The translations under genes were made by a program, and so were the position numbers. 64,000 nucleotides of DNA from Rossellomorea vietnamensis (GTDB taxonomy: Bacteria; Bacillota; Bacilli; Bacillales; Bacillaceae_B), in assembly GCF_008180415.1 (NCBI RefSeq), contig NZ_VTEI01000013.1, forward strand, positions 69,747 through 133,746. Reading direction: 5' to 3'. Shown here in pieces: positions 1 through 8,028 of this stretch; the first letter of the stretch is position 1, and each line of letters opens with the position of its first letter. Below the pieces are notes generated by a model. The model had not been told where the DNA came from. It worked only from the letters and a program-made list of their open reading frames with translations, and ran no database searches.

Positions 1-376
1 CAGCGCCTAGCCCCTCGGGGTCAAATAACCCTCAGAGAATAAAAGGAAAGAGCACCTTTTTTTCTCTGAGGAACATTTGCCTGTCGGGGCTGACCAAGGC
101 GCTTACGCTTTTGATCCGTCCAGCTTCAGCGCCTAGCCCCTCGGGGTCAAATAACCCTCAGAGAATAAAAGGAAAGAGCACCTTTTTTTCTCTGAGGAAC
201 ATTTGCCTGTCGGGGCTGACCAAGGCGCTTACGCTTTTGATCCGTCCAGCTTCAGCGCCTAGCCCCTCGGGGTCAAATAACCCTCAGAGAATAAAAGGAA
301 AGAGCACCTTTTTTTCTCTGAGGAACATTTGCCTGTCGGGGCTGACCAAGGCGCTTACGCTTTTGATTTTATGGTT
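1..376. repeat. Perfect 126-bp tandem repeat, three copies
   Basis: The unit starts at 1, 127 and 253 and is identical by eye in all three copies; the third ends just before its last few bases. Each unit is an imperfect dyad: an outer arm AGCGCCTAGCCCC pairs with GGGGCTGACCAAGGCGCT, and an inner arm CTCAGAG pairs with CTCTGAG around an A-rich/T-rich core. The unit also occurs once at 59050 and, decayed, at 14099. Because 126 is a multiple of 3, the array is open in one frame, but that peptide is an artefact. The array may extend left of the window. Confidence 0.9.
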
Positions 377-597
377 CCATTTTCAATAAACCTGTGCTAT
401 TATTTAGTAATCCGAAATATTATTTAAATGAATTAATAATCTTCCGCTGAGAAGATTGTTTTTTATTTTGGCTGTTTTTGAAAGCTTTGTTGTGTATTGG
501 CTCTCTATGTTCCTTTAAACACAAATGCTTTTGGAAAACTGCCTTTATTTTTGTGAAAAAAGCCTGAAACTAAAGGCTGAAACAGGAGGTACTTCAA

Positions 598-1791
598 GTG
601 AAAGAAACACTCTGGACCAAATCATTCATCATGCTGATGGTGGGGAATTTGTTTGTTTTCATGTCCTTTCAAATGCTGATTCCTACTTTGCCTCCTTATA
701 TTAAATCTCTAGGGGCATCGGGATTGGAGATCGGACTTGTCACAACCTTATTTTCCGTAGGTGCTGTATTGAGCAGGCCTTTTATCGGCTATATGCTGGA
801 ATATAAAACGAGGAAGCCGCTGGTGCTGATCGGAGCGCTTTTGCTGCTTTTGATCACGGTCATCTATCCGCTCTCGCAAATCGTCGTGATTTTTCTAATG
901 TTCCGTTTCGTGCACGGGCTCGCATGGGGCTGGTCCACAACTGTTAACGGAACTGCTGCTGTTGATGTTGTTCCAAACTCAAGGCTTGGTGAAGGAATGG
1001 GATACTATGGTTTATCAATAACGATTGGGATGATTGTCGCACCAAGCTTAGGTATTTACTTGTTTCAAGTGACATCGTTCAGCAATCTCATTTATATTTC
1101 AACTGCCTTGGGGATCATTGCACTTATTCTTCTCTCGACAGTGCATTATCACACTCCGCAGGCGGTGAAAGAAGCGAAGAAAGAGGACTTAAAGTTTTCT
1201 TATGTTGGTTCTCTCATTGAAAAGTCAAGTATTTATCCAGCGATCATCACAATGATTGCCACATTCGGTTATGGCTCGATCGTGACCTTTATCGTCATTT
1301 TCGGAGAGGAACGCGGTATCGATCAGATTTTCCTTTTCTATCTTTTCAATGCTATCATGGCTTCTCTTTCACGCCCCATAGCAGGGAAGTGGTTTGACGA
1401 AAAAGGACCGATTGGATTGATATTATTCTGTACAGGAGTGACCTTTATCGGTATGTGGGTATTGTCTTTCGCTCATTCAAACCTGCCGATCATTATTGCC
1501 GGTGTCCTGTTTGGAGTAGGATTCGGTTCTTTGATTCCGACTCTGCAATCGTGGGTGCTTTCCAAGACACCTGCTAACAGAAGAGGGGTTGCCAACGGGA
1601 TGTTCTTCTCGTCAATTGACCTTGGAATCGGCTTGAGCGGGCTGGTCTTTGGGATTCTTGCTCAATTCGTTGGCACAGGAACACTCTTCCAGATCTCAAG
1701 CGCATTCTTATTGATCGCTATGGTCTTGACTATCAAAGAAGCAAGAGGGAAAAAACTTCAGCAGCAAACACAGGTATCACCATCAGCTTAA
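598..1791 (+). CDS. MFS drug/metabolite exporter, 12-TM type
   Basis: A 397-residue integral membrane protein of the major facilitator superfamily, resembling the Bacillus YwoG/YfcJ group of DHA1-type exporters. The sequence is hydrophobic throughout with about 12 segments. It carries the MFS loop-2/3 motif as RPFIGYMLEYKTRK after TM2 and a second copy, RPIAGKWFDEKG, at the start of the C-terminal half. The start is GTG with AGGAGGT seven bases upstream. It is monocistronic between the 126-bp array and a divergent palindromic repeat. The substrate cannot be read from the sequence; it is probably a proton-driven efflux protein. Confidence 0.85.
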   Translation: MKETLWTKSFIMLMVGNLFVFMSFQMLIPTLPPYIKSLGASGLEIGLVTTLFSVGAVLSRPFIGYMLEYKTRKPLVLIGALLLLLITVIYPLSQIVVIFLMFRFVHGLAWGWSTTVNGTAAVDVVPNSRLGEGMGYYGLSITIGMIVAPSLGIYLFQVTSFSNLIYISTALGIIALILLSTVHYHTPQAVKEAKKEDLKFSYVGSLIEKSSIYPAIITMIATFGYGSIVTFIVIFGEERGIDQIFLFYLFNAIMASLSRPIAGKWFDEKGPIGLILFCTGVTFIGMWVLSFAHSNLPIIIAGVLFGVGFGSLIPTLQSWVLSKTPANRRGVANGMFFSSIDLGIGLSGLVFGILAQFVGTGTLFQISSAFLLIAMVLTIKEARGKKLQQQTQVSPSA

Positions 1792-1799
1792 TAAGATAG

Positions 1800-1853
1800 A
1801 GGGGACGGTTTTTCACCGCTTTAATGCGCTGTGAGGGACTGCCCTTTTTTGCT
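1800..1853. repeat. Degenerate AGGGACTG(T)CCC-type palindromic repeat, possible terminator
   Basis: It contains CTTTAATGCGCTG and AGGGACTGCCCTTTTTT, the same building blocks as the better copies at 22854, 33868 and 40636. It lies immediately after the MFS stop codon and ends in a T-run, so it could serve as the terminator. Confidence 0.5.
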
Positions 1854-1980
1854 TTAGAAGGCTAATCAACTGCCTTTAGCTTGATGTTTTCCGGTGATTA
1901 GGAGTAAGGTTTGGATAAGTCCTGTGGTGATGATTGATCGCTGTAGTATACAGGTTACATAATGAATTGGAGGAATTGAA

Positions 1981-3210
1981 ATGGACTTTGAACGAAATTT
2001 GGATAAATATGCTGAGCTTGCGGTGAAAGCCGGAGTCAACATACAAAAAGGCCAATACATGTGGATTTCCGCACCTATGGGGACTGAGCGCCTTGTGAGG
2101 AAAATCGTGAAGCAGGCGTACCTGGCTGAAGCAGGAGAAGTACATGTACAATGGTACGACGAAGAGATAAAAAGGACACATTATGAACTTGCTTCTGATA
2201 GTGCCTTTGAGCAGTTTCCGGAGTGGATGGCGTCCGCTTTCGATACTGTTGCTGAAAGAGGCGGTGCATTCTTACAGGTCGAAGCAGATGATCCTGATTT
2301 ATTGAAAGGTATTCCCCCCGAAAGGTTGTTAACCTTTGAAAAGGCGAGAGGCAATGCCCTTGAGAGCTTTTATGAAGCCATAGAGACAGACCGGATCAGC
2401 TGGTCCATCATTGCGATGCCTTCACAAAAATGGGCAGATAAAGTCTTTCCTGACCTTCCAGAAGAGGAAAGGGTGTCTGCTCTATGGGATAAAATTTTTG
2501 AAGCTGTCAGGATCAATAAGGACGATCCTGTCGATGAATGGCGCAGCCATATTGAAACACTGCAAGCTAAAGCTTCTCAATTAAACGAGAAACATTTTTG
2601 GAAGCTTCATTATACTGCACCTGGAACAGACTTGACGATTGAACTTCCGGAAAAACACTTGTGGCTGACAGGAAGTTCTACAAATAAAGAAGGGAACGTC
2701 TTCATTGCCAATATGCCGACGGAAGAGGTATATACTGTCCCGCTTAAAAATGGGGTGAACGGCTATGTTACCAGCACCAAGCCGCTGGCGTACCAAGGAA
2801 ACGTCATTGATAATTTTAAGCTGACCTTCGAGGATGGAAAAATTATCAAGGCCGAAGCAGAGACTGGTCAGGAACTGCTTGAAAAAATGATGGATACAGA
2901 TGAAGGAGCAAAATACCTGGGAGAAGTGGCCTTGGTTCCGCATAAATCCCCGATTTCAAATACAGGCATCCTGTTTTTCAATACGTTGTTTGATGAAAAT
3001 GCTTCCAACCATCTGGCAATCGGTTCGTCCTATCCTACTTGTTTCGAAGGAGGACAAGCACTATCAGAGGATGAGAGGAAGGCTTCAGGTCTGAATGACA
3101 GCATTGTGCATGAAGACTTTATGATAGGGTCTGCAAACATGGATATTGACGGGCTGTATAAGGATGGGTCAGCCGAAGCAGTCTTTAGAAAAGGGAATTG
3201 GGCGTTTTAA
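1981..3210 (+). CDS. ampS: M29-family metal-dependent aminopeptidase (AmpS/PepS type)
   Basis: A 409-residue cytosolic aminopeptidase that removes N-terminal residues from peptides with two metal ions (Zn or Co). Length and sequence match the Bacillus AmpS family over the full range. The C-terminal half shows the family's metal ligands in order: Glu in MPTEEVYT, Glu and His in LGEVALVPHKSP, His and Tyr in NHLAIGSSYPT, then His and Asp in HEDFMIGSANMDIDG. The start ATG follows GGAGG. It is alone in its unit; a weak hairpin at 3231-3273 follows. It is likely a housekeeping peptide-recycling enzyme. Confidence 0.92.
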   Translation: MDFERNLDKYAELAVKAGVNIQKGQYMWISAPMGTERLVRKIVKQAYLAEAGEVHVQWYDEEIKRTHYELASDSAFEQFPEWMASAFDTVAERGGAFLQVEADDPDLLKGIPPERLLTFEKARGNALESFYEAIETDRISWSIIAMPSQKWADKVFPDLPEEERVSALWDKIFEAVRINKDDPVDEWRSHIETLQAKASQLNEKHFWKLHYTAPGTDLTIELPEKHLWLTGSSTNKEGNVFIANMPTEEVYTVPLKNGVNGYVTSTKPLAYQGNVIDNFKLTFEDGKIIKAEAETGQELLEKMMDTDEGAKYLGEVALVPHKSPISNTGILFFNTLFDENASNHLAIGSSYPTCFEGGQALSEDERKASGLNDSIVHEDFMIGSANMDIDGLYKDGSAEAVFRKGNWAF

Positions 3211-4058
3211 ACTGCTGATGCAAAAAGGCAAAAGGTCTCTCCAAGGGCATTGAAAAGTCCACCAAAGACCTTTAATACAGAATCGTGCCTTTTCCGCTTC
3301 AAATGTATGAAAGTGCTGATTTCCGTTCAAAATGCCCGCTCCCCTGGGGTGTGTGCCTGATGAAATGTGCTTTATAGCGAAAGCGGCATGTCATTTCCTT
3401 AATTGGGTACACAGCGGAAAAAAATAAGAGAATTTTTTTCCTTAATTGCAAATTCAAGCTCATTTTGGGGTGAATAGAGGAACTTTTTTCCTTTATATGA
3501 AAAGAAAGCACATTTTTCTATTGTATTAAGTTAAATAAGGGAAATTTATACCCCTATTTTAGCTCTTTTTAGTGTTTTGTAGTAAATAAAGGACTTTTTT
3601 TCCTCTATTTACTATCCAAAATACTGAACGACATGGATGAGTGCCACCGGTCACTCCTTGATTCAGCTTCTTTCCATCGACTAGTTGATAAAGTACCGTT
3701 CCAGCCCCGGCCGGCAAATTGTTTTAAAAAACATCCAACGATTTTTAAGCTAATGTAGTAAAGAGAGCAGTATATCCATTGCATTTAAAGAAAAAAGTCA
3801 ACTTCTCTTCCTATTTAAGGAAGGATAGATGACTTTATCTTTGGTCATAACAAGCCGATTATATGCGGCTCTGCCATTATTCGAGTGACAGCGTGTGGGA
3901 AGCCCGTTAACTGCAAGTCCAAGTTAGGTTATTTGTGACAAATTCGGCAGGTATTTTGTCAAAAGAAATTCAGAGCAAGCAAAGCAGATTTAACAGCAAT
4001 TTTTATAAATGAAAAACCTAACATTTTTTATTAAATGACAGCTTTTAAATAATTGCAC
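3211..4058. other. Long non-coding gap between ampS and the stress-protein promoter
   Basis: There is no credible gene in about 850 bp: reading frames are short, without ribosome-binding sites. It holds a weak hairpin (3231-3273), the interspersed element at 3389-3840, and AT-rich sequence leading to the sigma-B-like promoter at 4059. Confidence 0.7.
3389..3840 (+). repeat. Interspersed non-coding element, copy 1 (partner at 46211, inverted)
   Basis: The stretch aligns by eye with the reverse complement of 46211-46607. Shared blocks include CCTTAATTGGGTAC at the left end, AACTTTTTTCC(C)TTATATGA, CCCCTATTTTAGCT, GTTTTGTA, CCTCTATTTA and GCCACCGGT/ACCACCGGT, ending in a hairpin (AAAGTCAA...GACTTTATCT). 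Inside are repeated small palindromes of the type AAGGGAA-N5-TTCCCTT. This copy is about 55 bp longer around 3690-3780. No coding potential is seen. Confidence 0.75.
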
Positions 4059-4083
4059 GTTTAGCTGCTGGCTATAGGGGAAT
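4059..4083 (+). promoter_or_regulatory. Candidate sigma-B promoter
   Basis: GTTTAG, 13 bases, GGGAAT, which ends 37 bases before the start codon of the YflT-type gene. The known sigma-B consensus is GTTTAA-N12-15-GGGTAT, so each hexamer has one mismatch. Two paralogues at 33050 and 34064 have similar boxes. Confidence 0.55.
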
Positions 4084-4120
4084 TACACTTTATGAAGAAA
4101 TCTTTTGAGGAGGTATATAT

Positions 4121-4696
4121 ATGAATAAGTCTATAATCGGTGGAGTATTCAGAAACAAGGATGAAGCAGTGCGGGCGATTGAAGCTCTTCATGACATGGG
4201 CTATACAAAAGAAGATATCTCAATTTTTGCAAAAGATAATGATGATGTTAAAGGAATTCAGCATGAAACGGACAGTGAAGTGACTGAAAAAGACAGCGGA
4301 CGCGGCAAGAATGCAGGTAAAGGATTCGGTATAGGTGCCGGAACGGGCGGTGTGCTCGGCGGTATCGCTGGTATCATTGCTGAGGTCGGATTGCTGACCA
4401 TCCCTGGTATTGGTGTACTGGCTGCAGCAGGGCCGTTAGCAACAGCGTTGAGCGGTGCAGCAATTGGTGCCGGCGGCGGCGGACTTGTTGGTGCTTTAAC
4501 AGGAGCAGGTATTCCTGAAGAACATGCAAAGGAATATGAAGGTTATTTAAATAAGGGACATATTGTGGTGCTTGTTGAAGCGGATGAAGACCGTCAAGAT
4601 AAAGTGTATGGTCATTTCTCCAATAATAATGCAATGAATACGCACACTTATCCTGAAAATGTAAGAGTAAACAATGGAACAAACACTAACCTGTAA
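4121..4696 (+). CDS. YflT-domain general stress protein (GSP17M family)
   Basis: A 191-residue protein. The N-terminal part (about residues 1-50, beginning MNKSIIGGVF) is the YflT/GSP17M domain, which also opens the proteins at 33050 and 34064. Residues about 65-130 form a glycine/alanine-rich hydrophobic hairpin (GKGFGIGAGTGG..., LLTIPGIGVLAAAGPLA), suggesting membrane association. The C-terminal part is a short acidic segment. The start has AGGAGGT upstream; the gene is monocistronic with a strong terminator. A sigma-B-like promoter precedes it. The molecular function of the family is unknown; a role in general stress is inferred from promoter and family. Confidence 0.85.
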   Translation: MNKSIIGGVFRNKDEAVRAIEALHDMGYTKEDISIFAKDNDDVKGIQHETDSEVTEKDSGRGKNAGKGFGIGAGTGGVLGGIAGIIAEVGLLTIPGIGVLAAAGPLATALSGAAIGAGGGGLVGALTGAGIPEEHAKEYEGYLNKGHIVVLVEADEDRQDKVYGHFSNNNAMNTHTYPENVRVNNGTNTNL

Positions 4697-4706
4697 TAAG
4701 GTTGAA

Positions 4707-4739
4707 AATCCCGGCGGAGAATTCCGCCGGGATTTTTTT
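4707..4739 (+). terminator. Rho-independent terminator of the YflT-type gene
   Basis: AATCCCGGCGG / CCGCCGGGATT stem with loop AGAATT followed by seven T. Confidence 0.9.
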
Positions 4740-4799
4740 GTGGTGTCTGCCTTGCTTAATAATAAGCCCCCTTAGACTATTGAAAGGGTCTTTACTGCT

Positions 4800-5582
4800 T
4801 TACTTAATAAACATTTGTGTCCAATAAATCCCCATGCCGCCGTCTTCAGCATAGCCGACTCCGATATGGGTCACTTGATTGTTCATAATGTTTTTACGGT
4901 GTCCCGGGCTGTCCATCCATGCTTGAACAACTTCTTTAGGGGAGTTCTGGCCTGCAGCAATATTTTCAGCTGCCGTGCTGTATTCAATCCCGAAGTTCTC
5001 CATCATTTCGAATGGAGACCCATAAGTAGGGGACGTGTGGGAGAAGTAATTTTTATTCACCATGTCTTCTGATTTAATGCGGGCCACATTGGATAATTCA
5101 GCATGAGGTTTTAATGCCGGCAGCCCATTCTTTTTGCGTTCACCGTTTGTTAAGTCGATAACCTGCTGAACATATTCATCCATATTTCCGTTCTGTGCTT
5201 CAGCATTCTGTCCATTATCATCTGCAGGCTGCTGAGGTGTTTCAGGTTCCTGAGCGGCTTGCTGGCCATTCCCCTGATTACCCTGCTCATTTCTTTGAGC
5301 ATAACGCTGACCGCCATTACGGGGATCCATTGGAATCAGGTAACGCTGTGTAAACAGGTTACGTCCCTGACGCTGTACAGCAGGGTCTCCAGGATCACGA
5401 TTTGTACCTGCATTTCCATTGCCGTTTTCGTTCATGTTTGGGTTTTCACCATTGAAGCTTACAGGATCGTAGTTTACATCCTGGGGATCAGCAAGTTCAT
5501 TATTTCCGTTTCCATTACAAGCTGTCAGTATCATCAAGGGTGCGATGGCGCATATAAGAAAAGATTTAAGCTTTATCTTCAT
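4800..5582 (-). CDS. CAP-domain (SCP/PR1, YkwD-like) lipoprotein
   Basis: A 260-residue predicted lipoprotein exported to the outer membrane face. The signal peptide ends in a lipobox LTAC (Cys about residue 22). About 100 residues rich in N, G, Q and P form a disordered linker. The C-terminal CAP domain (about 135-260) carries LTNGERKKNGL, FSHTSP, the family's ENIAAG block and SPGHRKNIMN, and ends IGVGYAEDGGMGIYWTQMF. I chose the start at 5582 because GGAGGT lies just upstream; a longer in-frame start at 5609 would swallow that site. CAP proteins of this type occur in spores and envelopes of Bacillus; the activity is unknown. Confidence 0.9.
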   Translation of the reverse strand: MKIKLKSFLICAIAPLMILTACNGNGNNELADPQDVNYDPVSFNGENPNMNENGNGNAGTNRDPGDPAVQRQGRNLFTQRYLIPMDPRNGGQRYAQRNEQGNQGNGQQAAQEPETPQQPADDNGQNAEAQNGNMDEYVQQVIDLTNGERKKNGLPALKPHAELSNVARIKSEDMVNKNYFSHTSPTYGSPFEMMENFGIEYSTAAENIAAGQNSPKEVVQAWMDSPGHRKNIMNNQVTHIGVGYAEDGGMGIYWTQMFIK

Positions 5583-5722
5583 TGTTATTACCTCCTTTTT
5601 TAGGCCCATTGACCATTATTTAATATGTGCAATAGAACTGCTTTTAAAAGAGGTAAAAACTGCATCTAGAAATAAAGGGAGGCTCTTGAGTGCCAGTCAT
5701 GCAATTATATAAACGCGGGAAC

Positions 5723-6616
5723 CTAAACTGGGTTACCAGGTTTGCTTACTCGCTTTCCGAAACAAAGAGCCATACGGACAGCTGCCGCATGGCTCTTTGC
5801 AAGGTTATTTAGAAAGGAGGTGGTTTCGATGATTTCCGGTCTGTTAAAAAGACGTTGGGGAATGATACTGTTGCCGAGTCCCCGGTTGACAATCATGACT
5901 GAATCTCCAGATTGATATCTCCCGCCATCATACTCCGGCAGGAACCCCTGGTCAGGAGCAATAATCCCGCCGACAAAGGGAAGCCTGAATTGTCCGCCAT
6001 GGGCGTGACCGGAGAAAATCAAGTCAAACTGGTGATTTTCATAAAGTTGAAAATGCTGGGGTCTGTGAGCAAGGAGGATTCGGAATCCTTCTGAGGTCCC
6101 AGGTGCTGTAATATCCATAGTTTCTTCCGCAGAAAGTCCACCATCGGGATCATCAATTCCTTGTATCGTCATTTTGCTATTATCCTTTTCAATTTCCACA
6201 TGATCATTTCTCAGAACTGTTACTCCAAGGGTCAGAAGCTTCTTTTCCAGTTCTTGAAAGTTTCCAGACCACCATTCATGATTTCCTGTCACAAAAAACA
6301 CCGGTGCTATTTGCAGCAGTTCTTTCATTAACAAGAGACTGGGTTCCTCATCGTAATTCTTCCCGTCCACTAAATCTCCTGTGAAAACAACTAAGTCCGG
6401 CTGGGAGCTTAGGACTTTTTCCAGTATGTTCTTTTGATTCTTTCCAAATGACTTACTGTGGAGGTCGGAAAGCTGAATGATTTTATAACCATTGAATGCA
6501 GCAGGGAGATCACCAGAGGCAATGTCTATTTCCGTCTTTACTATAGAATTGTTCTGCCAGTATAAAAACAATGCCAATAAAATTATTCCAGCTGCGGCTG
6601 AAAGCCATTTTCGCAA
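5723..6616 (-). CDS. Membrane-anchored calcineurin-like metallophosphoesterase (YkuE-like)
   Basis: A 297-residue protein with an N-terminal membrane anchor (residues about 4-20) and a metallophosphoesterase domain facing outside. Dinuclear-metal motifs appear in order: DLH in LSDLHSKS, GDLVDG, GNHEWW, AHRP and GHAHGGQ. Members of this family act on phosphodiester or UDP-sugar substrates at the membrane; the substrate here is unknown. The last about 28 residues (after TTSFLNN) look unlike the family and are encoded across a terminator-like hairpin at 5762-5799, so the natural C-terminus may have been extended by a frameshift. There is no twin-arginine motif. Confidence 0.88.
   Translation of the reverse strand: MRKWLSAAAGIILLALFLYWQNNSIVKTEIDIASGDLPAAFNGYKIIQLSDLHSKSFGKNQKNILEKVLSSQPDLVVFTGDLVDGKNYDEEPSLLLMKELLQIAPVFFVTGNHEWWSGNFQELEKKLLTLGVTVLRNDHVEIEKDNSKMTIQGIDDPDGGLSAEETMDITAPGTSEGFRILLAHRPQHFQLYENHQFDLIFSGHAHGGQFRLPFVGGIIAPDQGFLPEYDGGRYQSGDSVMIVNRGLGNSIIPQRLFNRPEIIETTSFLNNLAKSHAAAVRMALCFGKRVSKPGNPV
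5762..5799 (-). terminator. Terminator-like hairpin lying inside the metallophosphoesterase reading frame
   Basis: AAAGAGCCAT and ATGGCTCTTT form a perfect 10-bp stem around a GC-rich loop that itself contains CAGCTG. On the minus strand it is followed by a modest T-rich run (TGTTTC). Its position before the annotated stop codon is unusual. Confidence 0.55.
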
Positions 6617-6678
6617 TTTCTCTCCCCCTTAAATTTTATTGCTTGTCCGCATGAAGCTTGTTTGGGCTGCAAATCTTT

Positions 6679-6720
6679 TTTGCGGGCCATTCCAAAAAGG
6701 CAGTCTCATTGGGCCGCAAA
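6679..6720. repeat. Solitary 42-bp dyad related to the 53-bp array at 38534
   Basis: The arms TTTGCGGGCCATT and ATTGGGCCGCAAA pair with two mismatches. The interior shares GGC-GTCTCATT with the array unit. It lies upstream of the metallophosphoesterase gene, in the 220-bp gap after the RsbR gene. Confidence 0.7.
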
Positions 6721-6799
6721 ATCCGTTTTCCCGGACATTACTTCACGAAGAGCTTTTCCATGCCCCGTCTCCCCTTGTCTAGGGAAGAAACACTAAACA

Positions 6800-6827
6800 G
6801 GGGTGCGATCCTGATGAACGCACCCCC
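6800..6827 (-). terminator. Hairpin downstream of the RsbR-like gene
   Basis: GGGGTGCG and CGCACCCC form an 8-bp stem a few bases after the minus-strand stop codon; the T-run is weak (TGTTTAG). Confidence 0.55.
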
Positions 6828-6836
6828 ATATAAACC

Positions 6837-7700
6837 TTAGGGTTTCATGTTTTCATCTAATTTTTTGGCTAAAGTCAATATAACTCTCTCCAAAGAGCTT
6901 TCTGTCTTGATCTCAGAAAAATCGATTCCTAGCTGAACGGCTGTCATTGCCACTTCCGGACGTATGCCGGTCAGTGCCGTTTCCACTCCAATCAATTTCA
7001 GGGATTCTATGAGCTGAAAGATTTGGTGTGCGACCATCGTATCAACCATGACCACACCTGATAAATCAATGATCAGATAAGAAATTCCTGAGTCGGCACT
7101 CTGTTGCAAAGTGGTTTCCAAAATACTCTTGGCTCTAGAGGTATCGATATCTCCGATGATAGGAAGAAGACCTACATCTTCCGTAAGGGTGATGACAGGG
7201 GCGCTCAATTCATTGATCAGCATGGATTGGGAAGACAGCCTGCTCAAAAGGATTTTCAGGAAGTTATCCGTGAAAGTCTCCATTACATAATCAAAGGTTC
7301 TGTTAACTTTTTTCACCCAGAGAAACAAGTCCTCCATACTGAGATCAAGGTCTGCCTGTGTGGCGAATTTTTCGACATAATCAATAAGAACTGAGCGGAA
7401 GTAACCGCCGTTTCTCGTCACTTCCGTTAATGAAGTATCAGATTTGGCTCTGTCTGACGCTGTTTGCATAGTCCACTCTGCAATGCTCTTTCGCATTTCT
7501 TCTTCATCCTGGAGCAGCGACTCGGCAACAAGTCTTACATACTTGCCGTTTTGCTCCTTAATTTTCTCCAGAACCTCAGGAGGGGCATCTAGTGAATAAT
7601 GCGAACCGGTCTTTATTTCCTGAAATTGAAGCCAGTCTTCGGTAAAGGAAGGGACATTATCAATCAAAAAGTGATATAGTTCTTCGGTTTTAGTTTTCAT
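6837..7700 (-). CDS. RsbR-family stressosome protein (STAS domain)
   Basis: A 287-residue cytosolic protein. The N-terminal about 150 residues are the helical, non-haem globin-like RsbR sensor domain; residues about 165-280 are a STAS domain with the typical DLSGVVMVDTMVAHQ strand-helix. The threonines phosphorylated by RsbT in RsbRA correspond to sites in PVITLTEDV and in DIDTSRAK, both present. Stressosomes of RsbR and RsbS hold the kinase RsbT and release it on stress to activate sigma-B. The gene is solitary with no rsbS or rsbT beside it, as for the unlinked Bacillus paralogues. Which of the RsbRB, RC or RD paralogues it is cannot be decided. Confidence 0.9.
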   Translation of the reverse strand: MKTKTEELYHFLIDNVPSFTEDWLQFQEIKTGSHYSLDAPPEVLEKIKEQNGKYVRLVAESLLQDEEEMRKSIAEWTMQTASDRAKSDTSLTEVTRNGGYFRSVLIDYVEKFATQADLDLSMEDLFLWVKKVNRTFDYVMETFTDNFLKILLSRLSSQSMLINELSAPVITLTEDVGLLPIIGDIDTSRAKSILETTLQQSADSGISYLIIDLSGVVMVDTMVAHQIFQLIESLKLIGVETALTGIRPEVAMTAVQLGIDFSEIKTESSLERVILTLAKKLDENMKP

Positions 7701-8028
7701 GTGTACTCCTTATTTAAATAGATATATCTTCATTTTCTGGAAAAGAGGATTCAAAGTCAATAAATTCATTCTAAAGAATATGCGTGAAAATATTTAGGTG
7801 GAATTGTCAAATTCTCTGCTCCATCAAAGTGCTTCCGATCAGTGGTATGAAGCGCTTTCTGCTTATCAAACGGAATCAAGCTGCCACAGAAATGGAATGG
7901 AAAGGCTGACGAAAATTTAGTTTATTTGTAGAAAGATGTTTAAGGAGAAGAAGAAGCGGGGTAGAAGAAGAAGCAGAAGTAATTTGTAAGTTTATTGTAA
8001 TATTTATTAAGTTTAGGGGGAGTAACAA
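7701..8028. promoter_or_regulatory. Upstream region of the sugar ABC operon with a weak cre-like core
   Basis: There is no gene in 328 bp. AAGCGCTTTC at 7850-7859 resembles the centre of a CcpA operator, but the outer half-site TG is missing. AG-rich sequence (GAAGAAGAAG) follows, then an AT-rich stretch and the ribosome-binding site AGGGGGAG of the binding-protein gene. Confidence 0.3.

Noticed and set aside
111-389. Open frame through the 126-bp tandem repeat
   Set aside because: The peptide only repeats because the period is divisible by three; there is no ribosome-binding site and the unit is a non-coding dyad found elsewhere.
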